A DNA stretch of 64,000 nucleotides. It comes from Pseudomonadota bacterium (GTDB lineage Bacteria; Pseudomonadota; Alphaproteobacteria; Sphingomonadales; Sphingomonadaceae). Every line of letters starts with the position of its first letter. The stretch's first letter is position 1. Made by a program: the position numbers and the translations under genes. Below the pieces are notes generated by a model. That model saw nothing but the letters and a program-made list of their open reading frames with translations. It did not search any database and had not been told where the DNA came from. Positions 16,021 to 24,576 of the stretch are shown piece after piece. Where the stretch lies: contig JAEZHP010000059.1 in the NCBI GenBank assembly GCA_023416515.1, forward strand, positions 1-64,000, given 5' to 3'.

Positions 16021-16826
16021 GCGCGTTCCGCGACAAGGTCGCGACGCTGACCGGCGTCGCGCCGGAGCGAATCCAGCGCCTCTATGGGGGCGATCTGTCG
16101 GAAGTGCTGCTTCTCCAGCGCGACGGGGGCCAGCCGGTCGTCGCCAAGGGCGGCCCGTCCGCCGGGACCGAGGCGCAGATGCTTCGCGAGCTCGCCGGCG
16201 CAGGAGTTCGGGTGCCAGCGGTCGAGGCGGAATATGGCGACGTTCTTCTGATCGAATATGTCGAGGCGGACGAGGCGTTCACGCCGCGGGCCTGGGCGGA
16301 CATCGGGACCCAGGTCCGGGCGATGCACGGTCATCTCGGGGACAGCTTCGGCTGGCCTGTCGACTATGCCTTCGCTTCGGTGCGTCTCGACAACAAGCCC
16401 GGCGGGGACTGGCCCGGTTTCTGGGGCGAGCAGCGGCTGGTCGAGACAGCAGCTTTGCTCGACCGCCCATGGCGCGATCGGGTTGAGCAGCTCGTGGCGC
16501 GGATTGGAGACCTGCTTCCGGCCGGCCCGCCTGCCTCGCTTCTCCACGGCGACCTTTGGGCCGGCAACATGCTCGTCAAGGACGGGCGGCTGGCGGCCTT
16601 CATCGACCCCGCCTGCTATTACGGCCATGCCGAGGTCGATCTGGCGATGATCTGCCTGTTCGGTCGTCCCGACGCGGCGTTCTGGGACTCGTACGGGCAG
16701 CTCGAACCCGGATGGGAAGCGCGCCGGACCGTCTACCAGCTTTTCCCTGCGCTGGTTCACCTCCGGCTGTTCGGATCCAGCTACGCGCCTCTCGTCGAGC
16801 GCCTGCTGGCCGCTGCCGGCGCTTGA
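16017..16826 (+). CDS. fructosamine-kinase family protein (probable CTG start)
   Basis: This is an about 269-residue member of the fructosamine/ketosamine-3-kinase family, which phosphorylates sugar adducts on proteins so they can be removed. The signature is 'SLLHGDLWAGNML' (catalytic loop, near residue 180) and 'AFIDPACYYGHAEVDLAM' (DFG-like metal site). No ATG, GTG or TTG in frame lies near the domain start; the first ATG (16179) would cut off the ATP-binding lobe. The CTG at 16017 has an aaggag site eight bases upstream and overlaps the phosphatase stop, so I take it as the start. Pairing with a LMW-PTP is known in proteobacteria. Confidence 0.85.
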   Translation: MSAFRDKVATLTGVAPERIQRLYGGDLSEVLLLQRDGGQPVVAKGGPSAGTEAQMLRELAGAGVRVPAVEAEYGDVLLIEYVEADEAFTPRAWADIGTQVRAMHGHLGDSFGWPVDYAFASVRLDNKPGGDWPGFWGEQRLVETAALLDRPWRDRVEQLVARIGDLLPAGPPASLLHGDLWAGNMLVKDGRLAAFIDPACYYGHAEVDLAMICLFGRPDAAFWDSYGQLEPGWEARRTVYQLFPALVHLRLFGSSYAPLVERLLAAAGA

Positions 16827-16862
16827 CATTCGCGCTCTAATTAGCTAATTAGCTAAATAACG
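16823..16862 (+). promoter_or_regulatory. promoter and palindromic operator of sdpR-sdpI
   Basis: TTGACA (16823-16828) is spaced 17 bases from TAATTA (16846-16851), a near-ideal sigma-70 promoter. The -10 region lies in overlapping palindromes of the type ATTAGCTAAT (first copy starting at 16839, then a repeated ttagctaa). This AT-rich block stands out in GC-rich DNA and suits binding of the ArsR-type SdpR dimer, giving autorepression. The -35 box overlaps the stop codon of the upstream kinase gene. Confidence 0.7.
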
Positions 16863-16915
16863 AATTAGGGAGCGGGGGAAAGTTCGATCGGCGCCGTCAT
16901 GACCGAGCCTGGGCA

Positions 16916-17200
16916 ATGAACGTCATCTTCGAGGCGCTCGCTCACCCGACAAGGCGGGCCATTCTCGAGATGCTGAAGAGCGGCTCCAAGACGGCGGGCG
17001 AGATCGCAGAGGCTTTCGACGTCTCGAAACCGACGATGTCGGGCCATTTCGCCAAGCTGAAGGAGGCTGGCCTGATCCAGGCCGATCAGCGCGGGAACAC
17101 GATTTTCTATTCGATCAACATGAGCGTGCTCGAGGAGGCACTTCTCGGATTCATGAACAAGGTGGGCGTCAGCGCCCGCAAGGAGGGAGAAGCGACATGA
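16916..17200 (+). CDS. sdpR: ArsR-family autorepressor, SdpR type
   Basis: This 94-residue winged-helix repressor has 'MNVIFEALAHPTRRAILEML' at the N-terminus and the recognition helix in 'DVSKPTMSGHFAKLKEAGLI', matching SdpR of Bacillus subtilis and its many homologues. It has no metal-binding Cys motif, so it is probably not a metal sensor. In B. subtilis SdpR is sequestered at the membrane by SdpI bound to the SDP toxin. The overlap with sdpI (ATGA at 17197) and the palindromic promoter support the same autoregulated pair here. Confidence 0.85.
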   Translation: MNVIFEALAHPTRRAILEMLKSGSKTAGEIAEAFDVSKPTMSGHFAKLKEAGLIQADQRGNTIFYSINMSVLEEALLGFMNKVGVSARKEGEAT

Positions 17201-17871
17201 CCCGCAAGACCGTGGGCCTGGCGTCACTGCTGGTGGTAGCGACGCTCGCCGCTGCCGCCGCGATCGGCGGCACGATGATGCCGGACGGGATCCAGCTTCC
17301 GACCCATTGGGGTATCAGTGGTGAGCCCGATGCCTTCGCCGACAAATGGACGGCTCTGCTGTTGCCGGTCGGGCTAACGGCCGGCGTTTCGCTGCTCTTC
17401 TACTTCCTCCCGGCGCTCGAGCCGCGCGGCGAGGGCCTCGCCCGGAGCCAGGGTCTTTACCTGTGGGGCTGGATCGCCATCCTGCTGCTCGGTGCGGCGA
17501 TCCAGCTTGCCCTGTTGTCCACCGGCTTGGGCTGGGGAATCCCGGTCAATCATCTGATCGTCGGCGCTCTCGCGGTTATGCTGGTGCTGATCGGCAACCA
17601 GCTCGGCAAGTCCCGATCGATGTATCTCATCGGGGTGCGTACGCCGTGGACGCTGGCCAGCGAGGAGGTGTGGATCAAGACTCATCGCCTGTGCGGCAAG
17701 CTGATGGTTCTGGGCGGTCTCGCCATCCTCGTCGCAGCCTTCTTGCCGCTGCCGTCGGGACTTCTGGCGACGATAGCGATCGTCGTGATCGCCGTCGCGG
17801 CCGGCGTGCCGATCCTCTACTCCTTCATCGCCTGGAGGCGCGAGCGGCGCACGGATCAGGCGAGGGGGTAG
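17197..17871 (+). CDS. sdpI: SdpI family membrane protein (toxin immunity / signal transducer)
   Basis: This 224-residue protein has about six membrane segments. The DUF1648-like N-terminal part has 'MMPDGIQLPTHWGISGEPD', and the SdpI signature is 'SMYLIGVRTPWTLASEEVW'. In Bacillus, SdpI confers immunity to the SDP cannibalism peptide and relieves SdpR repression. No toxin gene is next to it here, so the inducer is unknown. Its 3' end overlaps the convergent gene at 17856 by 16 bases. Confidence 0.85.
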   Translation: MTRKTVGLASLLVVATLAAAAAIGGTMMPDGIQLPTHWGISGEPDAFADKWTALLLPVGLTAGVSLLFYFLPALEPRGEGLARSQGLYLWGWIAILLLGAAIQLALLSTGLGWGIPVNHLIVGALAVMLVLIGNQLGKSRSMYLIGVRTPWTLASEEVWIKTHRLCGKLMVLGGLAILVAAFLPLPSGLLATIAIVVIAVAAGVPILYSFIAWRRERRTDQARG

Positions 17872-18389
17872 GTCGCGATCTCGCTATGGATCGCCCTGTC
17901 GGGCGTCAGGCGGCTTTCGCACAGGCTGAACTCGTCGACCCTAAAGGGCACGCCTCGAAGCGTTCCCGACTGGGAAAGAAAGCCATCCGGCCTGACGGCG
18001 TCGCGGCCGAGCCGAGCCAGCGTGATGTGCGGGTGGAAGGCGCGGCGGTCCGGCTCGATCCCGACTCGTGCGATCGCCTGGTCGACCTTCTTGTGAAGCG
18101 CATGGACGGGCTCGGCGGGGGTTACTCCCGCCCATATCGTCGCCGGGATTCCCCGCCGATCGAACATGCCGAGGCCGCTTACCGCCAATTCGAAAGTGGG
18201 ATGATGGATCGAACCGAGCGCGGCATGCACGTCCTCGGCCTGGTGCCGGTCCACCTCGCCGATGAAGCGAAGGGTGAGGTGCAGCTGGTCGTCGTCCTGC
18301 CAGCGCGCTCCGCTGATCCCGCTCATGAGGTCGATCAGCATGTCGCGGACCTCGGAAGGCGGTCGGACAGCTACGAAGAGCCTATGCAT
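17856..18389 (-). CDS. thpR: RNA 2',3'-cyclic phosphodiesterase (2H family)
   Basis: This 177-residue protein has the two HxTx motifs of the 2H phosphoesterases, 'QLHLTLRFIGEV' and 'FHPHITLARLG'. It opens with 'MHRLFVAVRPPSEVRD', typical of ThpR/LigT. It opens 2',3'-cyclic phosphates on RNA ends. It is convergent to and overlaps sdpI. Confidence 0.9.
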   Translation of the reverse strand: MHRLFVAVRPPSEVRDMLIDLMSGISGARWQDDDQLHLTLRFIGEVDRHQAEDVHAALGSIHHPTFELAVSGLGMFDRRGIPATIWAGVTPAEPVHALHKKVDQAIARVGIEPDRRAFHPHITLARLGRDAVRPDGFLSQSGTLRGVPFRVDEFSLCESRLTPDRAIHSEIATYPLA

Positions 18390-18566
18390 ACGAGGCTCTT
18401 AGGGGCCGTCGAGTAGCGGCGCCAGCGCCCGCGGCCCCGGAAAACCGCCGGTTTCCCGTTGCTGATCTCTGCGGCTAACAATGTGTTTCGCTTGAAATCG
18501 GACCGCTTTCTTCTGATATGAATGACTGACGGCATCCAGAGCCGCGCAAAGGAGATAGTGGAAATT

Positions 18567-19319
18567 ATGTCAGATCGGTTCGACACGCGCTTCGGCGCGC
18601 CGCCGCAGACGGGCTTGAACCCGGCGACGGGTTATGCCGGCCGTGACGTGGCCGGTTACGACGCTGGCCTGCGCAAGCACATGCTGTCGGTCTACAACTA
18701 CATGGCCTCGGGCGTGCTGTGGACGGGTATCGTCGCGCTGCTGTTCGCAAGCAGCGGCATGGCCTATGACATCATGGTCGGCCCGGGCATCCTGAAATAT
18801 GTCATCATGTTCTCGCCGCTGGCGTTCGTGATGGTGCTGAGCTTCGGCATCAACCGCCTTTCGACCGGAACCGCGCAGCTGCTCTACTGGGCGTTCGCGA
18901 CCGTCATGGGCCTGTCGATGTCGACGATTTTCCTGGTTTTCACCGGTGAGTCGATCGCGGCGACCTTCTTTGCGACTGCCGCCGCCTTCGCCAGCCTGAG
19001 CCTCTACGGCTACACGACCAAGAAGGACCTGAGCGCCTTCGGCACGTTCCTGATCATGGGCGTGGTCGGCCTGCTGGTGGCGATGATCGTCAACATGTTC
19101 ATGCAGTCCGAAGCGATGATGTACGCGATCAGCGTGATCGGCGTGCTGCTGTTCGCCGGCCTCACGGTCTATGACACGCAGCGGATCAAGAGCCTCTACT
19201 TCCAGGTCGCGGGCACCGATTTCCTCGGCAAGGCCGCGATCATGGGCGCGCTGTCGCTCTATCTCGACTTCGTGAACATGTTCACCTTCCTGCTCAACCT
19301 GATGGGCAGCCGCGACTAA
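18567..19319 (+). CDS. Bax inhibitor-1 / YccA family membrane protein
   Basis: This 250-residue integral membrane protein has seven hydrophobic segments. The BI-1 signature near the end is 'GLTVYDTQRIKSLYFQ' and 'AALSLYLDFVNMFTFLL'-like ('MGALSLYLDFVNMFTFLLNL'). BI-1 proteins are pH-sensitive cation leak channels; in bacteria YccA modulates FtsH. I placed the start at 18567 (MSDRFDTRFG), after an aaaggag site; an in-frame ATG at 18522 would add 15 residues without homology features. A strong terminator follows. Confidence 0.9.
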   Translation: MSDRFDTRFGAPPQTGLNPATGYAGRDVAGYDAGLRKHMLSVYNYMASGVLWTGIVALLFASSGMAYDIMVGPGILKYVIMFSPLAFVMVLSFGINRLSTGTAQLLYWAFATVMGLSMSTIFLVFTGESIAATFFATAAAFASLSLYGYTTKKDLSAFGTFLIMGVVGLLVAMIVNMFMQSEAMMYAISVIGVLLFAGLTVYDTQRIKSLYFQVAGTDFLGKAAIMGALSLYLDFVNMFTFLLNLMGSRD

Positions 19320-19346
19320 GCGCGCCGCCGCAGGGCAGAAAACAGA

Positions 19347-19379
19347 AAGGCCCGGTGGCGACACCGGGCCTTTTCTTTT
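19347..19379 (+). terminator. rho-independent terminator after the BI-1 gene
   Basis: A perfect 11-bp stem (aaggcccggtg / caccgggcctt) with a GCGA tetraloop (19358-19361) is followed by ttcttttg. It lies 28 bases after the stop codon. Confidence 0.9.
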
Positions 19380-19417
19380 GGCGATGATGAGTGGTCAGCG
19401 TGCCGTGCCCGAGTGGC

Positions 19418-19612
19418 CTACGGCAGGCCGTTCAGCATGAAGCAGGCGAGTCCGAAGCCCATCAGGCCCAGGACAGCCGGGGCAAGGATGGTGACCGCCG
19501 CTCCGGCGGCGCCCGCAGCCCAGCGCCGTGCCCGAAAATCGTGGATCGTCTTGATGCCGCAGTAGATGAAAGTGGCGAGCGCAAGCGCGATCATGGCGAT
19601 GCCGGCGATCAT
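19418..19612 (-). CDS. small two-helix membrane protein
   Basis: This 64-residue protein starts 'MIAGIAMIALALATFIYCGI' and has a second hydrophobic segment 'ILAPAVLGLMGFGLACFML', with a basic loop 'KTIHDFRARRW' between them. The start at 19612 has a strong upstream site (aaaggg). It begins 34 bases after the stop of the ABC exporter on the same strand, so it is probably cotranscribed with it. I do not recognise the family. Confidence 0.6.
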   Translation of the reverse strand: MIAGIAMIALALATFIYCGIKTIHDFRARRWAAGAAGAAVTILAPAVLGLMGFGLACFMLNGLP

Positions 19613-19646
19613 AACCCTTTCCCCGGCGCCGTCTTCTGCCTGTCCA

Positions 19647-21446
19647 TCAAGCCGCAAGCCCTTCGAACTGGAGCCGCGCGAGGCGGGCGTAGAGGCCGTT
19701 CTGGGCGTTGAGGCTGTCGTGCGTGCCTTCCTCGACGATCTCGCCCTTGTCCATGACGACGATCCGGTCGGCAGCACGGACGGTCGCGAGGCGGTGGGCG
19801 ATGACCAGAGTGGTGCGGTTCTCGAACAGCCGCTCGAGGCTCTGCTGCACGAGCCGTTCCGATTCCGCATCGAGCGCCGAGGTGGCCTCGTCGAGAAGCA
19901 GCAGCGGTGCGTCGCGGAGCAAGGCGCGGGCGATCGCCAGGCGTTGGCGCTGGCCGCCTGACAGACGCGCGCCGCCCTCGCCGAGATAGGTGTCCAGCCG
20001 GTCGGGAAGGGCGCGGAGGAATTCGGCGGCATTGGCGGCCTCGGCGGCAGCCCACAACTCCTCGTCGCTCGCCTCCCACTTCCCGTAGCGCAGATTGTCG
20101 CGCGCGGTCGCGGCGAAGATCACAGTCTCCTGCGGAACGATCGCGATGCGGGCGCGGATGTCGGCGGGGTCCGCCTCGCGGAGGTCGACTCCGTCGATCC
20201 GGACGCTTCCGGCCTCGGGGTCGTAGAAGCGCTGTGCGAGCTGGAAGAGCGTCGATTTGCCGGCGCCCGAGGGCCCGACCACAGCAAGCGTCTCGCCCCG
20301 CTTCACCTCCAGGCTGAACCCGCTGAGAGCGCTCACTTCCTGCCTTGTCGGGTAGCGGAAGGTGATGCCCTCGAGCGCCAGAGTGCCGAGCGGCGGGTCG
20401 GGCAGCGCGACCGGGTCAGCCGGTGCCCGGATCGCGGGCTCCTGCGACAGGAGCTCGGCCAAGCGGCCGGCCGCTCCAGCGCCGCGCAGCAATTCGCCAT
20501 AGACCTCCGTCAACGCACCGAACGAGCCGGCCACCAGTCCGCCCGTCAGCACGAAAGCAGCGATCGTGCCCCCGGTGATTCTGCCCGCCGCGACGTCGAG
20601 CGCGCCCTGCCACATCACCAGCGTGATCGATCCGAACACGAGGGTGATCACCACCGCGGTCATCACCGCCCGAAGCAGGATCCGAGTCCGGGCCGTCGCG
20701 AAGACCGCGTCGACCGCGGCACGGAAACGGCTCGCCTCGCGCTCCTCCTGGCCGAACGCCTGGACGATCTTCATCGCGCCCATCGTCTCGTCGACCATCG
20801 CTCCGACCTCGGCCACCCGGTCCTGGCTCTTGCGCGATACGGTGCGCAGCTTGCGGCCGAAAAAGGTGATCGGAAGAACCACCACCGGGATGACGATCAT
20901 CAGCATAGCGGTAAGGCGCGGGGCGAGGGCGAACAGATAAGCCAGGCCGCCGACCGCCATCAGCAGATTGCGAAGGACGACCGATACTGTCGAGCCGACC
21001 ACGCCCTCGATGATCGTCGTGTCCGCGGTCAGGCGCGAGGCGATCTCCGACGGCCGGTTCTCCTCGAAATAAGCGGGCTCGAGGCGAAGCAGGTTTCGGT
21101 CGACTGCGACTCGCAGGTCCGCGACGACACGCTCGCCGAGCCAGGAGACGAAATAGAAGCGGGTCGCTGTCGCGGCGGCCATGATCCCGACGATCAGAAG
21201 CAGATATTGGAACCAGCGACTGATGTCCTCGCCGTTGCCGCCGAAGCCGCGGTCGATGATCAGCCGGAACGCGCTCGGGATTGCTAGCGTCGCCGCCGCG
21301 GCCACGATGAGGGCCAGGATCGCTCCGGCGACATGACCGCGGTAGCGGGCGACGAAGCGCCAGATGATCAGGAGGTTGGCGAACTTGCCCGGCTGAGCGC
21401 TTTCGCCCGGGCCGTTGCTGTCGCCGGTAACGGGTGTCGCGGCCAT
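19647..21446 (-). CDS. ABC exporter, fused membrane and ATPase domains (MsbA-like)
   Basis: This 599-residue half-transporter has a six-helix membrane domain (residues about 25-320) and an ATPase domain with Walker A 'VVGPSGAGKSTLFQLA', signature 'ARLSGGQRQRLAIARALL', Walker B 'PLLLLDEATSALD' and H-loop 'VIAHRLATV'. Such type-I exporters form homodimers and move lipids, lipid-linked sugars or drugs. 'RFRAAVDAVFATART' resembles the MsbA/LmrA coupling region. The exact substrate cannot be deduced. Confidence 0.9.
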   Translation of the reverse strand: MAATPVTGDSNGPGESAQPGKFANLLIIWRFVARYRGHVAGAILALIVAAAATLAIPSAFRLIIDRGFGGNGEDISRWFQYLLLIVGIMAAATATRFYFVSWLGERVVADLRVAVDRNLLRLEPAYFEENRPSEIASRLTADTTIIEGVVGSTVSVVLRNLLMAVGGLAYLFALAPRLTAMLMIVIPVVVLPITFFGRKLRTVSRKSQDRVAEVGAMVDETMGAMKIVQAFGQEEREASRFRAAVDAVFATARTRILLRAVMTAVVITLVFGSITLVMWQGALDVAAGRITGGTIAAFVLTGGLVAGSFGALTEVYGELLRGAGAAGRLAELLSQEPAIRAPADPVALPDPPLGTLALEGITFRYPTRQEVSALSGFSLEVKRGETLAVVGPSGAGKSTLFQLAQRFYDPEAGSVRIDGVDLREADPADIRARIAIVPQETVIFAATARDNLRYGKWEASDEELWAAAEAANAAEFLRALPDRLDTYLGEGGARLSGGQRQRLAIARALLRDAPLLLLDEATSALDAESERLVQQSLERLFENRTTLVIAHRLATVRAADRIVVMDKGEIVEEGTHDSLNAQNGLYARLARLQFEGLAA

Positions 21447-21579
21447 GGCGCGGGCCTAGCAGCGGTGCCTTCCCCGCTCAATGGCGGCCGAGCGGGGAGG
21501 GCATTTGTCGGACGATTGGGATGGAACAAGCCTTATCCGCCGGCTATTCCATCCCCATATCGGGCGGGCTGGAGATTGA

Positions 21580-22818
21580 ATGCTTTACGACGCGTATGAA
21601 GTGCAGCGCTCGCTGCTTTCCGGGGCGAGCGCCATGGCCGACATCAGTGCCGGCCTCCTCAACAACCCCGCCAACCCGTTCGCTTATTCGGGCATGGGCC
21701 CGATCATGGCGTCGGCCCTTCAGGTCTTCGCTCACGCCTCGGCGCCGCGCGGCAAGCCGGAGTTCGGATTCCAGGCCACCGTCGTGGACGGCCGCGAAGT
21801 CGCGGTCCGCGAGGAGATCGTACTTCGCAAGCCGTTCGGACAGCTCAAGCGCTTCCGCCGCGAAGGCGTCGAAAGCGGGCCCAAGCTGCTCATCGTCGCC
21901 CCGATGTCCGGCCATTACGCCACGCTTCTGCGGGGCACGGTCGAGCGGATGCTTCCGGGCCATGACGTCTACATCACCGACTGGCGCGACGCGAAGCTCG
22001 TCCCGCTCGAGGAAGGAGGCTTCGATCTCGACGACTATGTCGATTATCTGATCGAGTTCATGGAGCATATCGGCGGCCGCCCCCATGTCCTCGCGGTGTG
22101 CCAGCCCTCGGTGCCCGCTTATGCGGCAGCAGCGCTGATGAGCGCTCGAAAGCACCCGAACCGGCCGGCGACTCTCACGATGATGGGCGGCCCGATCGAC
22201 ACGCGCGAGGCACCGACGGAGGTCAACACCGTCGCCACTCAGCGGCCCTTCTCCTGGTTCAAGAACAATGTCATCGCCACCGTTCCCTATCTCTATCCGG
22301 GGCAAGGGCGGGCGGTTTATCCGGGCTTCCTTCAGCTCGCCGGCTTCATGGCGATGAATTTCGGAAACCACCTCGTCAGCCATTGGGGGATGTTAAAGCA
22401 TCTCGTCGAAGGCGCCGACGAGAACGCCGAAGCGACGATGGCCTTCTACGAGGAATATCGCTCGGTCTGCGACATGACCGCCGAATTCTATCTCCAGACG
22501 ATCGACGTCGTGTTCCAGCGCCACCTCCTGCCCAAGGGCGAGATGACCCACCGCGGAGTTCCGGTGGATCCGGCCGCGATCACGGACATTCCGTTGCTGG
22601 CCATCGAGGGCGAGCGCGACGACATCTCGGGTCTCGGCCAGACCAAGGCCGCACTGACCATCGCCACCAGCCTGCCCGCGTCGATGAAGAGCTACTATAT
22701 GGCCGAGCGTGTCGGCCATTACGGCATCTTCAACGGCAGCAAGTGGCGAACCAAGATCGCCCCGGTCGTCGAGGAGTGGATCGCGCGCGCCGAGAATCCG
22801 CTCGCAAAGGCCGCCTAA
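21580..22818 (+). CDS. phaZ: intracellular polyhydroxyalkanoate depolymerase
   Basis: This 412-residue protein matches intracellular PHB depolymerases: start 'MLYDAYEVQRSLLSGASAMA', then 'ITDWRDAKLVPLEEGGFDLD', and the nucleophile box 'VLAVCQPSVPAYAAAALM', where the usual Ser lipase box is C-Q-P-S. The end 'YMAERVGHYGIFNGSKWRTK' carries the catalytic His. It breaks down stored polyhydroxybutyrate, so the organism probably makes PHA granules. Confidence 0.93.
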   Translation: MLYDAYEVQRSLLSGASAMADISAGLLNNPANPFAYSGMGPIMASALQVFAHASAPRGKPEFGFQATVVDGREVAVREEIVLRKPFGQLKRFRREGVESGPKLLIVAPMSGHYATLLRGTVERMLPGHDVYITDWRDAKLVPLEEGGFDLDDYVDYLIEFMEHIGGRPHVLAVCQPSVPAYAAAALMSARKHPNRPATLTMMGGPIDTREAPTEVNTVATQRPFSWFKNNVIATVPYLYPGQGRAVYPGFLQLAGFMAMNFGNHLVSHWGMLKHLVEGADENAEATMAFYEEYRSVCDMTAEFYLQTIDVVFQRHLLPKGEMTHRGVPVDPAAITDIPLLAIEGERDDISGLGQTKAALTIATSLPASMKSYYMAERVGHYGIFNGSKWRTKIAPVVEEWIARAENPLAKAA

Positions 22819-22886
22819 GTCATTGAATTCCAGCGAAGGCGCGCCACATTCCTGACAGTTCGCAACAACTGAAAGGAGGTGGTCTG

Positions 22887-22955
22887 ATGTCTCATTGTCA
22901 AATGCCGTTCGCGGCTAGCCAGGTGAGCGCAGCCTCCGCGGAGGTCCGCGCCTGA
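22887..22955 (+). CDS. candidate 22-residue small ORF with an extreme Shine-Dalgarno
   Basis: ATG at 22887 is preceded by aaaggaggt (22872-22880), complementary to the 16S rRNA 3' end over nine bases, at 6-base spacing. The reading frame encodes MSHCQMPFAASQVSAASAEV plus two residues and ends at TGA 22953-22955. A strong terminator follows 27 bases later. The peptide has no recognised domain; it could be a translated small protein, a leader, or part of a small RNA. Being only 22 codons long, it needs expression evidence. Confidence 0.4.
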   Translation: MSHCQMPFAASQVSAASAEVRA

Positions 22956-22981
22956 CTTCAGGCCGCTTTCGGCTGACAATG

Positions 22982-23018
22982 GAAAGGCCGTCCCGAAAGG
23001 GGCGGCCTTTCTCTTTTC
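22982..23018 (+). terminator. rho-independent terminator, probably bidirectional
   Basis: A 13-bp stem (gaaaggccgtccc / ggggcggcctttc, with one G-T pair) and a GAAA tetraloop (22995-22998) is followed by tcttttc. It serves the forward unit (phaZ and small ORF) and lies directly at the stop codon of the convergent emrB-like gene. Confidence 0.9.
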
Positions 23019-24567
23019 AGTCCGCGATGACGGGCGTGCCGCCGGCCATCGGCCGCGCCTTCCTGAGCAGCAGGAGCAGCGGCGCCGCGGCCAGGCAGAC
23101 CAGCATCATCAGGTGGAAGTCGTCGATATAGGCGATCATCATCGCCTGGCGGGTGATCTCCGCATCGAGCAGCGCGAGCCCGGACTGCGCCAGAGGCTCG
23201 GCGGCCGCGATCTGGGGCGGCAAATTGGCGATGGTGCTCTGGGTCACATGCTGGGCAAGGTCCGCATGGCTGACCTGCACGTTGCGCGCGAGCAGGGTCG
23301 TCACCATCGAGATCCCGATCGAGCCGCCGAGGCTCCGGGCCAGATTGAACAGGCTGGCCGCCGTGGTCCGATAGTGCGGAGCGAGGCTGCTGAACGCGAG
23401 CGTCTGAAGCGGCACGAACATCAGGCCGATACCCAGCCCCTGCACGACACCGCTGACGATGATCGGCTGGCGATCCATCTCAAGCGTGAACCCCGACATC
23501 TGCCACAGCGACAGCGCCATCAGCGAGATTCCGCCGAGGATCAGCAAGCGCGCGTCGATCTTGCCGACGAGGCGCCCGGCGATGACCATCGAGATCAGGG
23601 TGCCGATGCCCCGCGGCGCGGTCAGGAATCCTGAATCGAGCACGCTGTAGCCGTAGAGGCGCTGGAGAAGCGGCGGCAGCAGGGCCAGGCCGGCGAGGAG
23701 CAGAACCCCCGTCACCGCCATGAAGATGAGCCCGGTCACGAAATTGCGGTCCTTGAACAGGGCCGGCGGAAGCAGCGGCTGCTTGCCCGTCATCATGTGG
23801 ATCGTGAACATCCACAAGGCGGCGATCGCGATTCCCGCCTCGGCCATGATCTCCCAGCTGTCGAACCAGTCGAGCTGTTGCCCGCGGTCGAGCATGAGCT
23901 GCATCGCGCCGACTCCGACCGCGAGCATGGCAAAGCCGAACAGGTCGAAGCGCACCGATTTTCTGGGAGCGGTGGGCAGGAAGCGGATCAGCATCAGGGC
24001 TGCCAGTGCGCCGACCGGCAGGTTGACCAGGAACACCCAGCGCCAATTGAAATATTCGGTCAGCCAGCCGCCGAGCACCGGGCCCAGGATCGGCCCGATC
24101 ATGATCCCGCCGCCGAACAGCGCCATCGCCCGCGCATGGCGTTCGGGCGGGTTGATGTCGAACAGCACCGACTGCGACAGCGGCACGATGAAGGCGCCGG
24201 CAACGCCCTGCGCCGCGCGGAACAGCACCATCTCCTCGAGGCTGGTGGCGATCGCGCAGAGCACCGAGAAACCGGTGAAGGCGATGGTCGCCCACACGAA
24301 CAGCCGCTTGCGCCCGATCCGCTCGGTCAGCCAACCGGTGATCGGAATCGCGATGGCCGAGGCGACGATATAGCTCGTCAGCACCCAGTTCACCGTCTCC
24401 GGAGTCGCCCCCAGGCTGGTCTGCATGTGAGGCAGTGCAACGTTGGCGATCGTCGTGTCGAGGACCTGGAGCAACGTCGCCAGCATCACCGCGATCGTCA
24501 CGGCGGCGCGGCGGCCGCCGGTCATGTCGCTGCTCAGTGCAGGCACGGGGAGGGCGGCGCTCGCCAT
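23017..24567 (-). CDS. emrB: DHA2-family drug efflux permease (EmrB type)
   Basis: This 516-residue protein has 14 membrane segments and the DHA2 motif C region. It opens with 'VTIAVMLATLLQVLDTTIAN' and 'VALPHMQTSLG', and carries 'GPILGPVLGGWLTEYFNWRW', all typical of EmrB/QacA proton-driven exporters. It is the inner membrane part of a tripartite pump with the EmrA-like adaptor just upstream (9 bases) and an outer membrane TolC-like channel encoded elsewhere. The MarR regulator heads the operon. Confidence 0.9.
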   Translation of the reverse strand: MASAALPVPALSSDMTGGRRAAVTIAVMLATLLQVLDTTIANVALPHMQTSLGATPETVNWVLTSYIVASAIAIPITGWLTERIGRKRLFVWATIAFTGFSVLCAIATSLEEMVLFRAAQGVAGAFIVPLSQSVLFDINPPERHARAMALFGGGIMIGPILGPVLGGWLTEYFNWRWVFLVNLPVGALAALMLIRFLPTAPRKSVRFDLFGFAMLAVGVGAMQLMLDRGQQLDWFDSWEIMAEAGIAIAALWMFTIHMMTGKQPLLPPALFKDRNFVTGLIFMAVTGVLLLAGLALLPPLLQRLYGYSVLDSGFLTAPRGIGTLISMVIAGRLVGKIDARLLILGGISLMALSLWQMSGFTLEMDRQPIIVSGVVQGLGIGLMFVPLQTLAFSSLAPHYRTTAASLFNLARSLGGSIGISMVTTLLARNVQVSHADLAQHVTQSTIANLPPQIAAAEPLAQSGLALLDAEITRQAMMIAYIDDFHLMMLVCLAAAPLLLLLRKARPMAGGTPVIAD

Positions 24568-24576
24568 CGCGGAGGC

